64,000 nucleotides of DNA from JBAZOO01 sp041648735 (GCA_041648735.1 JBAZOO010000008.1:1-64000), one strand, 5' to 3'; positions 34,510-43,603 are shown, numbered from the stretch's first letter. Notes: generated by a model from the letters alone, not told the origin. Translations and numbers: made by a program.

Positions 34510-35373
34510 TCACAGGAGCGGCGTGCGGCGGCGATAGGCAAGCGGGGATTCGCCGGTCCATTTCTTGAACAGCTTCGAGAAGTAAAACGGGTCGGGCACC
34601 CCCACGAGCCGCCCGATCTCCGCCACCGGCAAGCGGGTGGTGGTCAAGAGATGGCGCGCCCGGCGGACGCGGGCCTGATTGATCCAGTTGACCGGCGACA
34701 GTTGCGCCTGGGCACGGAACAGCCGCGTCACCGTCGGTTCGCTGCATCGCAGGCACGCCGCGAGATCGGCCAGCGCCAGCGGCAAGCCGAGATGGGCGGT
34801 GATGTGGTCGCAAACCCGGTGGAAATCGGCGGCGGAGCGCGGATTCACCGTCTGCGGAAAGATCCGCCAGGTCCGCGTCAGTTCACGAATCAACTCCGCG
34901 GCCAGGACGCGCATCCGCCCCTCCTTCCAGTCCGTGGAGAGAAACAGCCGCACGATGTACTCCGACAGCAGCCACAGCGGCGCCTCCTCCTGCAAGCGGA
35001 ACGAAACCACTCCGGTCAGCGGGCTCAGATCCGCATCCTGACGCCAGGCACAGCCGGTCAGCGGGTGATCCGGCTGGTGCGGCACGGCGTATTCCACCGG
35101 GTGGCCAAGGTCATGGCGGGGTACCAGATGGATGCCGGCGAGCAGAAACGGACGGCTGGCGTCCGGATAGTACTCGATGCGGTGCCGCCAGGGCAGAAAC
35201 AGGTAGTCGCCGGCATGGAACTCGTACGACTTCCCGTTGACGACCACCCGGCCGCGGCCCTCTTTGCACCACAGGCTCATCCGGCTTTCCACGGCGCGGT
35301 TGACAATGACCTGCCCTTTCACGAACCGGGCGTAGTTCGCGTGGCAGACAACGGCGGGCTCCGAGGTTTCCAT
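34510..35373 (-). CDS. AraC-family regulator (divergent to second UroD-family gene)
   Basis: 287 residues from ATG 35373 (GGGAG 6-7 bases ahead). The sensory half has GRGRVVVNGKSYEFHAGDYL and FLPWRHRIEYYPD, an AraC-binding cupin pattern. The C-terminal half contains LALADLAACLRCSEPTVTRL and VAEIGRLVGVPDPFYFSKLF, the two DNA-binding helices, followed by the canonical KKWTGESPLAYRR. The gene reads towards the insertion sequence and diverges from a second uroporphyrinogen-decarboxylase-family gene, its probable target. Confidence 0.88.
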   Translation of the reverse strand: METSEPAVVCHANYARFVKGQVIVNRAVESRMSLWCKEGRGRVVVNGKSYEFHAGDYLFLPWRHRIEYYPDASRPFLLAGIHLVPRHDLGHPVEYAVPHQPDHPLTGCAWRQDADLSPLTGVVSFRLQEEAPLWLLSEYIVRLFLSTDWKEGRMRVLAAELIRELTRTWRIFPQTVNPRSAADFHRVCDHITAHLGLPLALADLAACLRCSEPTVTRLFRAQAQLSPVNWINQARVRRARHLLTTTRLPVAEIGRLVGVPDPFYFSKLFKKWTGESPLAYRRRTPLL

Positions 35374-35460
35374 GCGTTGCTCCCTGTCGCGCGGCCGGCC
35401 GGAAAACCTTCGTGTTCGATAAAGACAATTAAAGCCCGGCATTCCGCCAGTTTATGATCG

Positions 35461-35466
35461 TATAAT
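35461..35466 (+). promoter_or_regulatory. consensus TATAAT -10 in the divergent AraC/UroD-family spacer
   Basis: An exact TATAAT lies 132 bp upstream of the second UroD-family gene. No good -35 hexamer stands 16-18 bp before it, as expected for an activator-dependent promoter. Confidence 0.45.
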
Positions 35467-35598
35467 ACAAACAGTAAGCGGTAAACCCATGGTTTTCAAG
35501 CGGGCGCGGGGTATGTTTGAAGAATAGGCGGGCCCCGCCGGAATTCCGCGAGACCGGCAAATCAAAAGCCTGTAATCCCAGTCCACGGGAGTCGTCCC

Positions 35599-36681
35599 AT
35601 GCCCAAAGCCATGACCTCGAAAGAACGTGTCCTGATCACCTTGGCCAACCAGGAGGCGGACCGCGTCCCGATTGACTACAGCGCCAACGCGGGCATCAAC
35701 CGCCGTCTGATGGAGCACTATGGCGTCAAGGATGACTGGAATGCGTTCCTGAACCTTCTGGGGGTGGATTTCCGCGAGGTCAACGTTCCCTACACGGGTG
35801 CCAGGCTGCACGCCGACATCCCCGGGCGCGGCGTCAAGGTTGATGACTGGGGCATTCACACGCAATGGGTGGAACATGGGAGCGGCGGGTACTGGGATTA
35901 CTGCGATTTTCCCCTGCGGGACGCCGACGAGGAGACCGTCGCCAACTGGCCCATGCCCTCCGCGGATGACTACGACTACAGCCGCATTGCGGCGGACTGC
36001 CAGGCCCGCCGCGAGTATGCGGTCTATCTCGGCGATCCCGGCCTTGCCTGCATCATCAACACCGCCGGCTTCTTCCGCGGCATGGAGCAGACTTTCGTGG
36101 ATCTGATCACCGACGATCCCGCCGGCCTGTTGCTCATTGACCGGTTTATGGACATCCAGTTCGAACGGACCCGCCGCTGCCTTGAGGCCGCCAGGGGCGG
36201 GTACGATTTCATGTGGATCGGCGAGGATCTGGGCACCCAGAAGACGCCGCTCATCTCCATGGACCTCTTTCGCAAGCACATCCAGCCACGACACCAGCGG
36301 TTCATTGACCTGGCCAAGGCCTACAAGCTCCCGGTCATGCTGCATACCTGCGGCTCCAGCAGTTGGGCCTACGAGGAATACATCAAGATGGGGGTGAACG
36401 CCGTGGACACCCTGCAGCCGGAAGCCGCCAACATGTCGCCCGAGTATCTGAAGAAGACCTTCGGGGGCCGCCTGGCCTTCCACGGCTGCATCAGCACCGG
36501 CGGGCCGGTGGCCTTCGGAACGGTTGCCGAAACCATCGCCGACTGTCGGCGCACCCTGGAGATCATGATGCCCGGCGGCGGGTACTGTTTCGCGCCCACC
36601 CACTGCCTCCAGGACAACTCGCCCACCGCAAACGTCGTGGCCATGTACGAGACCGCCAGGGCCAGCGGCCGGTATCGGTAA
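35599..36681 (+). CDS. second uroporphyrinogen decarboxylase (URO-D) family protein
   Basis: 360 residues (GGGAG upstream; start at Met1 or Met5). Family blocks: MTSKERVLITLANQEADRVP, YTGARLHADIPG, FMWIGEDLGTQKTPLISMDL, VMLHTCGSSSWAYEEYIKMG with the zinc-type HxC pair, and FHGCISTGGPVAFG. As with the gene at 27955 the HemE signature RQAGRY is absent, so a role in haem synthesis is unlikely; a corrinoid-dependent methyl transfer or sugar-ether demethylation is more plausible. It is only distantly like the first copy. The gene body is less G+C-rich than the cobamide cluster, as are its AraC partner and the insertion sequence, which hints at later acquisition of the block. Confidence 0.83.
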   Translation: MPKAMTSKERVLITLANQEADRVPIDYSANAGINRRLMEHYGVKDDWNAFLNLLGVDFREVNVPYTGARLHADIPGRGVKVDDWGIHTQWVEHGSGGYWDYCDFPLRDADEETVANWPMPSADDYDYSRIAADCQARREYAVYLGDPGLACIINTAGFFRGMEQTFVDLITDDPAGLLLIDRFMDIQFERTRRCLEAARGGYDFMWIGEDLGTQKTPLISMDLFRKHIQPRHQRFIDLAKAYKLPVMLHTCGSSSWAYEEYIKMGVNAVDTLQPEAANMSPEYLKKTFGGRLAFHGCISTGGPVAFGTVAETIADCRRTLEIMMPGGGYCFAPTHCLQDNSPTANVVAMYETARASGRYR

Positions 36682-36768
36682 AAAAAACGGGGCGTGCCTG
36701 CCGGAAAAGAGGGCTCCCCCGCGCCTCGCCGCGGCGGAGTGCCTTCGGGATTGGCGCAGCCGCCCCGT
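36680..36768 (-). terminator. branched terminator at the end of the cobamide operon
   Basis: On the minus strand the octamer ACGGGGCG (36761-36768) pairs with CGCCCCGT (36687-36694) around 66 bases that can form further short stems, and is followed by eight T (36680-36687 region). It lies 34 bp past the cbiB stop. The enclosed segment is longer than in an ordinary terminator. Confidence 0.65.
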
Positions 36769-36801
36769 GAAATCAAAAAGGCGATCCGTTTTTTGCCCGG
36801 G

Positions 36802-37806
36802 TCAGGGCGTCCAGGCCAGCGGCAGCAGGAGGAGGGCGAGGATGGCGGCCAGGAGGGCGAGCCAGCCAGCCAGGGCGACCAGGGCGCCGGCGCGGGGGAT
36901 GTCGGCGGCGGCGGCCTCGGGACGGCCGTCGCCAAGCCAAGGCTTCTCCACCGTGCCATGGGGATAGGTGGTGGGGCCGCCGAGGCGCAGGCCGAGGGCG
37001 CCGGCGACAAAGCTTTCGGTGTGCGCGGAATTCGGCGAGGCGTGCTTGAGGCGGTCGCGCCGCGCGATGCGCCAGCCGTTGCGGGCGTCGGTTCCCGCCA
37101 GCAGCGCCGCCAGCCAGAGCAGGGGCAGGGCCAGGCGCGCGGGAATGAAGTTCAGGACATCGTCGGCCCGCGCCGCGACGCGGCCGAAGAGCAGGTATTT
37201 CGCGTTCTTGTAGCCGACCATCGAATCCATGGTGTTGGTGGCGCGGTAGAGCAGGATGGCGGCGCCGGCGCCGGTGGCCGGGGCCAGGCCGGCCAGGGGC
37301 GCGAGCAGCGCGCCGAGCACGTACCAGAAGACCGGCGCGAGGAAGCCGTCCACGAAACTTTCGGCGACGCTTTCGACGGTGGCGCGGGCGACGCCGGCGG
37401 CGTCGAGCAGCGCCGCGTCGCGGCCGACGATCCATTGGACGCGCCGCCGCGCCGTGGCGAGGTCGCCGGCGCGCAGCGCCGCGGCAATGGGATTGGCGTG
37501 GGCGAAGAGGTCGCCGAGGGCGATGCAGGAGTAGGCCAGGAAGAGGTTGAGGAGGGGCGGCAGCCAGGGCGTGCGCCAGGCCGCGGCCGCCAGTGCCGCG
37601 GCGTAGCCGGCCAGCACGGCCGCCCAGACGACCGCCACCAGCAGGGCGCCGCCCCAGAGCTTGTCGGGCACGAGCCGGCGCGCCAGATTTTCCGCCGCGG
37701 CGATCAGCCGCCCCATGAGGCGGACCGGGTGCAGCGGGTAGACCGGGTCGCCGAGCCAGTGGTCAAGGATGACCGCCGCCACAAGGATGAGGCACGCCGT
37801 GATCAC
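36802..37806 (-). CDS. cbiB: adenosylcobinamide-phosphate synthase CbiB
   Basis: 334 residues from GTG 37806, which overlaps the cobS stop (GTGA). A polytopic membrane protein with the family's N-terminal LDHWLGDPVYPLHPVRLMG, then YKNAKYLLFGRVAARADDVL, FIPARL and SPNSAHTESFVAGALGLRLGG, all typical of CbiB. It attaches aminopropanol (or its phosphate) to adenosylcobyric acid in the membrane. It is the last gene of the minus-strand cobamide operon, followed by a structured terminator. The aminopropanol-phosphate supplier CobD was not found in the window. Confidence 0.92.
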   Translation of the reverse strand: MITACLILVAAVILDHWLGDPVYPLHPVRLMGRLIAAAENLARRLVPDKLWGGALLVAVVWAAVLAGYAAALAAAAWRTPWLPPLLNLFLAYSCIALGDLFAHANPIAAALRAGDLATARRRVQWIVGRDAALLDAAGVARATVESVAESFVDGFLAPVFWYVLGALLAPLAGLAPATGAGAAILLYRATNTMDSMVGYKNAKYLLFGRVAARADDVLNFIPARLALPLLWLAALLAGTDARNGWRIARRDRLKHASPNSAHTESFVAGALGLRLGGPTTYPHGTVEKPWLGDGRPEAAAADIPRAGALVALAGWLALLAAILALLLLPLAWTP

Positions 37807-38663
37807 AGGCCGCGCACTCCCCAGCCCGCGCCGGCCAGCAGCACCGCGGTTTCGACGCACTCATTGGCCGCGCCGAGCAGGTCGCCCGTGATCCCGCCGA
37901 CGCGGCGGCGGAACCAGAGCCCGAGGAGGTGGGCGCCCAGGCCGGCGGCGATGAGCACGCCGGGGAACTGCCAGGCGGCGGGGCCGCGCAGGCCGCCTGG
38001 CGCCGCGAAGGCGAGGAGCCCCAGCAGCGCCAGCGCGGCGGCAATGGCGGTCGCGGCGTTGCGCCAGGTCGCCCCGTTGACGAAGGCGCCGCCGGTGCCG
38101 CCTCCGGGCCGGGCGTAGGGAAAGCGCCACGCCAGCGTGACCTGGCAGGTCCGCGACACCGTGCCGGCGACGGGGAGCCAAACCCAGGCGCCGTGTCCGA
38201 AAAGCCGCGCGCAGGCCACCCACTTGGCCAGCAGGACAATGACCAGGACGATCACCCCGAAGGCGCCGACCCGCGGGTCTTTCATGATTTCCAGGGTGCG
38301 TTCGCGGGTGAAGCCGCCGCCGAAGCCGTCGGCGCAGTCGGACAGCCCGTCGAGGTGGAACCCCCGGGTGACCCAGGCGGAGACGGCCACCGCTGCCAGC
38401 GCCGCCCCCTGGCTCCAGCCCGGCGCGCCCCGGCAGACCAGCCCTCCCGCCGCGGCGGCCAGCAGGCCCACCAGCAGCCCGACCAGCGGGAACCACGGCT
38501 GCGAATCGGCGATGCGGGTGGATTCCCGGCCGGGGCAGGGCAACTGCGTGAGGAAGCGGATGGCCAGCACCAGCCCGCCCAGGAAGGGTTGCCGGTTGGC
38601 CGCTTCCGGCATTTCCCCGCCCGGCGGTGGCGGGGGTGGCAAGGACGAAGGCTGCACGTTCAT
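37803..38663 (-). CDS. cobS: adenosylcobinamide-GDP ribazoletransferase CobS
   Basis: 286 residues, multiple membrane helices. Signature segments are FLTQLPCPG, the acidic HLDGLSDCADGFGGG expected to bind Mg2+, and KDPRVGAFGV. It joins activated lower ligand (alpha-ribazole or its phosphate) to adenosylcobinamide-GDP, the final assembly step of the cobamide. The first ~25 residues are a Pro-rich tail not usual for the family. The start overlaps the cobO stop and the stop overlaps cbiB, so the three are translationally coupled. The kinase CobU/CobP, which makes the GDP-activated substrate, is not encoded nearby. Confidence 0.93.
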   Translation of the reverse strand: MNVQPSSLPPPPPPGGEMPEAANRQPFLGGLVLAIRFLTQLPCPGRESTRIADSQPWFPLVGLLVGLLAAAAGGLVCRGAPGWSQGAALAAVAVSAWVTRGFHLDGLSDCADGFGGGFTRERTLEIMKDPRVGAFGVIVLVIVLLAKWVACARLFGHGAWVWLPVAGTVSRTCQVTLAWRFPYARPGGGTGGAFVNGATWRNAATAIAAALALLGLLAFAAPGGLRGPAAWQFPGVLIAAGLGAHLLGLWFRRRVGGITGDLLGAANECVETAVLLAGAGWGVRGL

Positions 38664-39211
38664 AGCTCAATCCCCCGGCGCGCCGGGATGCCGGCCTGGA
38701 AACAGTGTTTGACGCATTTCATCTCGGTGACCAGGTCCGCGCGTTCGACCAGCGCCGGCGGCGCATTGCGCCCGGTGATCACCAGCTCGACGTTCGGCGG
38801 GCGGAGGTCGAGCAGCGCCAGCAGCTCGGCAACCGGGAAGAGGCCGGCGGCCACGGCGCCGTTGGCTTCGTCGGCAACGACCAAGTCATAGCGGCCGGAC
38901 TGGAGCGCCGCGCGGAGTTTTTGCAGCCCCTCCCGGGCCAGGGCGATGTCTTCAGGCGCGGGCTGGCCGCGGATGAAGCGGCCGCGGCCAAAAGCTTCGA
39001 GCGTGACGTTGGGGCAGAGCTGCTTCAGGAACTGGATCTCGCTGGAGTCGCCGGCCTTGATGAACTGGCCGAAGAAGACGCGCAGCCCGGCGGCGGCGGC
39101 GCGCACGGCCAGGCCGACGGCGGCGGTGGTCTTGCCCTTGCCGTCGCCCGTGTAGACCTGGACGCAGCCGATGGCGAGGCCAGTGGCGCTTGCGGGATGG
39201 TTCTGGGGCAT
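38660..39211 (-). CDS. cobO: cob(I)yrinic acid a,c-diamide adenosyltransferase (CobO/CobA type)
   Basis: 183 residues with the P-loop GDGKGKTTAAVG, VFFGQFIKAG, the DLVVADEANGAVAAGL block containing Walker B, and the C-terminal VTEMKCVKHCFQAGIPARRG, close to the family's EMKxxKHxFxxGIxAxxGIE ending. It transfers the adenosyl group of ATP to the reduced corrinoid. Full family length. It is separated from cbiA upstream by a 310-bp repeat-containing spacer and overlaps cobS by the ATGA arrangement. Confidence 0.93.
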   Translation of the reverse strand: MPQNHPASATGLAIGCVQVYTGDGKGKTTAAVGLAVRAAAAGLRVFFGQFIKAGDSSEIQFLKQLCPNVTLEAFGRGRFIRGQPAPEDIALAREGLQKLRAALQSGRYDLVVADEANGAVAAGLFPVAELLALLDLRPPNVELVITGRNAPPALVERADLVTEMKCVKHCFQAGIPARRGIEL

Positions 39212-39521
39212 TGCCGGTTTCCTCCTTCTCGGTCAAAAGCTGGTTCCGCACACGGACGGGCACGGACGACGATTGCGATTACGACAACGATTCCGATTTC
39301 GACGACACGGACGGGACACGGACAGCGGCACGGACGGCATGCGGGCGAGGGCTACGGCTGCGGCTCATTTGCCTGTCCCCGCTCCCGCAAAGGTCAAAAC
39401 TTGTCGTCAGCATTCCCTGGGCCTTCCGCTCATGGCGATCGAAATCGGGATCGGGCGGACATGGAATTCGTGATCTTTCGTGGAATTCGTGGACAAACCC
39501 GCTTTGATTTGGGGCTTGGAA
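39212..39521. repeat. operon-internal spacer with degenerate CACGGAC and TTCGTGGA repeats
   Basis: 39250-39340 is a low-complexity run of CACGGAC/CGATTACGAC-like units. 39467-39492 carries TTCGTGATCTTTCGTGGAAT then TCGTGG, the 9-bp-period motif (CACGAA on the transcribed strand) seen in other spacers of this operon. No gene is present. Confidence 0.7.
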
Positions 39522-40940
39522 TTACAAGGCGGCCGCCGGCCACAACGCCGCCGCCCACGCCTGGACGGCGGCGGGATTGGAGGCAAAATGGACGTGGACG
39601 TAGGACGCCCAGACGTTGCCGCGGCGGATTCCCAGCCTTTCGGCGCGGCGGCCGCGCACGAAGCGGCCAACAAACACCGGCGCCCACGCCTCGGCGGCCG
39701 GCGCCAGTTCTGACCAGTGGAACTCGTGCCCGCGCAGCCGCGTCCCCGCTGGCCCGAAAATGCCGGAAGCGCAGCTTTCCACCTCGACGTAGCCCAGCCG
39801 CCGGAGCTGCGACTGCATCCGGGTCTGGGCGGGCAGCACGCCGCACATCGGCCAGGTGGCGCCGTCGCGGTCGGTGAGCGTTTCGCACAGGTACATCAGC
39901 CCGCCGCACTCGGCGTAGACTGGGCGGCCGCTGGCGGCGAATTGCCGGATGCCGGCGCGCAGCCCCTCATTGCCGGCCAGGGTTGAGGCGAACATTTCCG
40001 GGAAGCCGCCGCCGAGGTACAGCCCCGCCAGGTCCGCGGGCAGTGCGGAGTCCGCAAGCGGCGAGAATTCGACCAGTTCGACGCCCGCGGCGCGCAGCGC
40101 GTCGAGATTGTCTTCGTAGTAGAAATGGAAGGCGGCGTCGCGGGCAATGCCCAGGCGTGGCGGCCGGCGGCCGGCGGCCGGCGGCGGGTGGGGCAGGGGC
40201 GGCGGCGCTGGGGGGCGGGGGATGGTCGGCAGCGCGGCGAGGTCAACGGCCTTTTCCAGGCCGGCGGCGAGGGCGTCAAACCAGGCGGCGTCGTGCGCCG
40301 CCTCGGTGTGGGCGACCAGTCCCAGGTGCCGCTCCGTCGTGCCCCATTCGGGCCGGCGCGGCAGCGCGCCGAGCAACGGCGGCAGTTTCGCCGCGGCGAG
40401 GGCGGTGGCGAGGAGGTCGCGGTGGTCTTTGGAGCCCACGTTGTTGGCGATGACGCCGGCGATCCGCAACCCCGGCTCGAAGGTGGCGAAGCCGTGGACC
40501 AGCGCCGCCGCCGACCGGGCCATGGAGCGGGCGTCAATCACCAGGATGACCGGCAGCCCGAGCAGGAGGCAGACCTGCGCGGTGCTGCCCGTCAGCGTGT
40601 CCGCCGCCGCGCCGTCGAAGAGCCCCATGACCCCTTCGACGACGGCGGCATCCGCGCCGGCGGCGGCTCGGCTGAAGGAGTCGCGCACCGCCGGTTCGCC
40701 CATCATCCAGGCATCGAGGTTGCGGGAGGCAACGCCGCACGCTTCGCGGTGGTGCCCGGGATCGATGAAGTCGGGGCCGCATTTGAACGGCTGCACCCGC
40801 AGGCCGCGGCGGCGCAGGGCGGCGAGCAGCCCGAGGGTGATGGTCGTCTTGCCCGCGCCGGAGTGGGTGCCGGCCACGCAGAAGGCGGGGAGGCGCGGGG
40901 ACCGGGCGGTGGCAGTGGTGGTGGTGGCGGCGGTGGTCAT
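39522..40940 (-). CDS. cbiA: cobyrinate a,c-diamide synthase CbiA
   Basis: 472 residues. The N-terminal ATP-binding domain has AGTHSGAGKTTITLGLLAAL, FKCGPDFIDPGHH and VEGVMGLFDG; the C-terminal glutaminase has the nucleophile elbow YAECGGLMYL (the catalytic Cys) and a GHEFHWS motif with His. It amidates the a and c carboxylates of (cob)yrinic acid with glutamine and ATP. After a Thr/Ala-rich start its ATG overlaps the end of the CbiF-CbiG-CbiH gene by four bases. The related cobyric acid synthase CbiP is absent from the cluster. Confidence 0.93.
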   Translation of the reverse strand: MTTAATTTTATARSPRLPAFCVAGTHSGAGKTTITLGLLAALRRRGLRVQPFKCGPDFIDPGHHREACGVASRNLDAWMMGEPAVRDSFSRAAAGADAAVVEGVMGLFDGAAADTLTGSTAQVCLLLGLPVILVIDARSMARSAAALVHGFATFEPGLRIAGVIANNVGSKDHRDLLATALAAAKLPPLLGALPRRPEWGTTERHLGLVAHTEAAHDAAWFDALAAGLEKAVDLAALPTIPRPPAPPPLPHPPPAAGRRPPRLGIARDAAFHFYYEDNLDALRAAGVELVEFSPLADSALPADLAGLYLGGGFPEMFASTLAGNEGLRAGIRQFAASGRPVYAECGGLMYLCETLTDRDGATWPMCGVLPAQTRMQSQLRRLGYVEVESCASGIFGPAGTRLRGHEFHWSELAPAAEAWAPVFVGRFVRGRRAERLGIRRGNVWASYVHVHFASNPAAVQAWAAALWPAAAL

Positions 40941-43603
40941 TCGTCCATCCTTTTGGCATAGCCCCGGCGGGTGAGCAGGCGGCCGCCGAGGATGCAGCTC
41001 TGGCTGCCGCCGATGACGACGAGGGTGGACATGTCAATGCGGGCGACGGGGAGGTCGGCCAGCGCCCCGACCCAGCGTTCCTGGCCGTCGCGCCCCGCGT
41101 TGCGCACAAAGCCGCAGGGCTGCGCGGCGCCGTAGGCTTGGCGGAAGATGTCCAGGGCCTGGTCGAACAGTTCCCGGCGCTTCTGGCTGCGCGGGTTGTA
41201 GAGGGCGCAGGGGATGCCGGCCTGGGCGGTGTGCTCCAGGCGGCGCAGGATCGTTTCCCGGTCGGTCAGCAGGTCGGAGAGGCTGATGACGGCGAAGTCG
41301 TTCATGAACGGCGCACCCAGCACGGCGGCGGCGGCCAGCGCCGCGGTGATGCCGGGGACGACGCGCAGCTCGACCGCCAGCTCCGGCCGTTCCGCCAGCA
41401 GCTCCAGGAGGAGCCCGGCCATGCCGTAGACGCCGGCGTCGCCGGAGGAAATGACCGCCACGTTGCGGCCCTCGGCGCATTCGGCTATGGCGGCGCGGCA
41501 GCGTTCGACCTCGCGTGTCATGCCGGAAGAAAGGAACCGCTTGGCGGGGAAGAACGGCCGGACCTGGTCGCAATAGGGGCCGTAGCCGACGATCACATCG
41601 GCATGGCCCAGGGCCTCCAGGGCTTCGCCGGTCAGGGTTTCCCAAGTGCCGCCGCCAATGCCGACGGCGGCCAGGGCGCCGGACGGCTGGCGTGGGGTGG
41701 CGGGGGGCGACGGCTGGCCCGCCACGGCGACGGCGACGGTCACCCGGCCACGGATCTGCTTGGGCCACAGGAGCCGGCCGCCGGCGCCAGCCAGCCGCAG
41801 GGCGGCGGCCTCGGCCACGGAGGGCGTCCCTACCGCCTTCGCCGGGGCGCTGGACGGGGTCGGCACGGGCACGGCCGCCAGTTCGGTGGCCGGATAGAAG
41901 CGGAGCGGCAGGGCACGCCGGCCGGCGAAAGTAATCAGGCCAGGCTCGTCCTGCTTGGCGTCAACGGAGGCCAGCCCGGCGACGCGTTCCGGTTCGAGGC
42001 CGGCGGCGGCCAGGGCGGTCTCGACGGCGGCGGCGATCTCTTCGGCAGTGGTGCCGCGGCGGCAGCCGATCCCGAGGCAGAGGGGTTGGCGGCGCAGGCG
42101 CAGGGCCGGAATCGCGCCGGGATCGAAACCGGCGGGCGGGTCAACGGCGACGATGGCGGCGAGGTCGGCGGGGAACGGCCCGGCCGCGGCGAGCGCCTGG
42201 ACCGCGGGGCGGCGGGCGTAGTGGCGGGCCAGGATTTCCGGCGGCCCGAAGAAGCCGACCGGACGGTTGGCGAGCAGGGCGGCATTGGCGGGCTTGATGG
42301 CCGCGGGGTTCAGGATTTCCCAGCCCTGCCCGGCGGCGAGTTCGTCGAAGGCGAGCAGCCCCTGGGCGTCGGTGGCGGTGGTGACGACGGGGGCCGCGCC
42401 GATGGCGGCCGCGACTTGGCGGGCGAGGCGGTTGCCGCCGCCGATGTGGCCGCCGACGAGGCTGATGGCGAACCGCCCCGTCTCGTCGCAGACGACGGCG
42501 GCGGGGTCGGCGGTCTTGTCGCGGAGGAGCGGCGCGAGTTTGCGCACGGCAATGCCGGTAGCCATCACCAGCACGAGGGCGTCATAGGCTTTCCAGCAAC
42601 CGGCGAGCAGGGTTCCCAGGGTGGCCGGATCGAAAGGGGTGACGCGGCGCGCCGGGTCGGCGGCGGCCGGCAGATGTTTTTCCGGGAGGAAGAGGTCGCC
42701 GCCCGTCGCCGTGGCGATGCTGGCGGCCAGCCGGCTTCCCGCCGCGGTGAGGGCGACGAGGGCGACGCGGCCAGTGAAGGGCGGTGGTGCGGCAACCGTG
42801 GCCGCCGCGGCCGGCGTGGTTTGCGCCGGCACCAACGGGGTCGTGCGGCCGCGGTAGCCGTGGGAGAAGCCGGCGTCATAGAGGCGCGAGGGCTCGCCGT
42901 CGCCAGCCAGGGCGCGGCCCACCAGGACCAGGGCCTGGCGGGAGATGTCCGCGGCGGCGAATTGGCTGGCGATGGTGGCCAGGGTGCCGCGGACGATTTT
43001 CTCGTCGGGCCAACTGGCGCGGTGGACGACGACGACCGGCGTGTCGTCCGCATAGCCGCCGGCACGCAGGTCCGCAACGAGCCCCGGCATGTCGCCGGCG
43101 CTGAGGAACAGGGCCAGGGTGGCGCCATGCGCCGCCAGCGCGGGGAGTTCCTGCCCCGCCGGCACGGGAGTGCGTCCGGCGCGGCGGGTGAGGATCACCG
43201 TTTGCGAGACTCCCGGCAGCGTCAGTTCGCAGCCCGCGGCGGCGGCGGCGGCGAAGACGGAGCTGACCCCGGGGATGATCTCCCACGGCACGCCCGCGGC
43301 GTCCAGCCGCGCGATCTGTTCGGCAATGGCGCCGTAGACGGCGGGGTCGCCGGTGTGCAGGCGCAGCGCCCGCTTGCCCTGCCGCGCGGCCGCGACCAGG
43401 ACGCGGGTGGTGTCGTCGAGGGTCATGCCGGCGCTGTCGAAGATTTCGGCCTGGGGCGAAGCGAATTGGAGGGTTTCCGGGTTGACGAGCGAGCCGGCGT
43501 AGACGATGGTCTCGGCCTGGGCGATGGCGTCGCGGCAGCGGAGGGTGAGCAGGTCAACGGCCCCGGGGCCGGCGCCGGCAAAGGTGACAGTTCCTGGCTT
43601 CAT
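40937..43603 (-). CDS. cbiFGH: triple fusion CbiF-CbiG-CbiH
   Basis: 888 residues with three enzymes in pathway-relevant order. Residues ~1-255: cobalt-precorrin-4 C11-methyltransferase (VTFAGAGPGAVDLLTLR, VYAGSLVNPE, LHTGDPAVYGA, PGVSSVFAAAAA). Residues ~275-620: CbiG, cobalt-precorrin-5A hydrolase (VLVMATGIAVRKLAPLLRD, SLVGGHIGGGNRLARQVA, LGIGCRRGTTAEEI, AAGL...LASVDAKQDE). Residues ~650-888: CbiH/CobJ, precorrin-3B C17-methyltransferase (VGIGGGTWETLT, VISSGDAGVYGMAG, PGITAALAAAA, LSDLLTDRETI, YNPRSQKR). Two Ala/Pro-rich linkers join them. The three act consecutively (C17 methylation and ring contraction, C11 methylation, lactone opening), so channelling is plausible. Start directly abuts the cbiET stop. 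Confidence 0.92.
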   Translation of the reverse strand: MKPGTVTFAGAGPGAVDLLTLRCRDAIAQAETIVYAGSLVNPETLQFASPQAEIFDSAGMTLDDTTRVLVAAARQGKRALRLHTGDPAVYGAIAEQIARLDAAGVPWEIIPGVSSVFAAAAAAGCELTLPGVSQTVILTRRAGRTPVPAGQELPALAAHGATLALFLSAGDMPGLVADLRAGGYADDTPVVVVHRASWPDEKIVRGTLATIASQFAAADISRQALVLVGRALAGDGEPSRLYDAGFSHGYRGRTTPLVPAQTTPAAAATVAAPPPFTGRVALVALTAAGSRLAASIATATGGDLFLPEKHLPAAADPARRVTPFDPATLGTLLAGCWKAYDALVLVMATGIAVRKLAPLLRDKTADPAAVVCDETGRFAISLVGGHIGGGNRLARQVAAAIGAAPVVTTATDAQGLLAFDELAAGQGWEILNPAAIKPANAALLANRPVGFFGPPEILARHYARRPAVQALAAAGPFPADLAAIVAVDPPAGFDPGAIPALRLRRQPLCLGIGCRRGTTAEEIAAAVETALAAAGLEPERVAGLASVDAKQDEPGLITFAGRRALPLRFYPATELAAVPVPTPSSAPAKAVGTPSVAEAAALRLAGAGGRLLWPKQIRGRVTVAVAVAGQPSPPATPRQPSGALAAVGIGGGTWETLTGEALEALGHADVIVGYGPYCDQVRPFFPAKRFLSSGMTREVERCRAAIAECAEGRNVAVISSGDAGVYGMAGLLLELLAERPELAVELRVVPGITAALAAAAVLGAPFMNDFAVISLSDLLTDRETILRRLEHTAQAGIPCALYNPRSQKRRELFDQALDIFRQAYGAAQPCGFVRNAGRDGQERWVGALADLPVARIDMSTLVVIGGSQSCILGGRLLTRRGYAKRMDE

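Noticed and set aside
36690..36790. riboswitch downstream of cbiB
   Set aside because: No cobalamin-box or other aptamer core is recognisable, and it lies after, not before, a gene in the likely direction of transcription.
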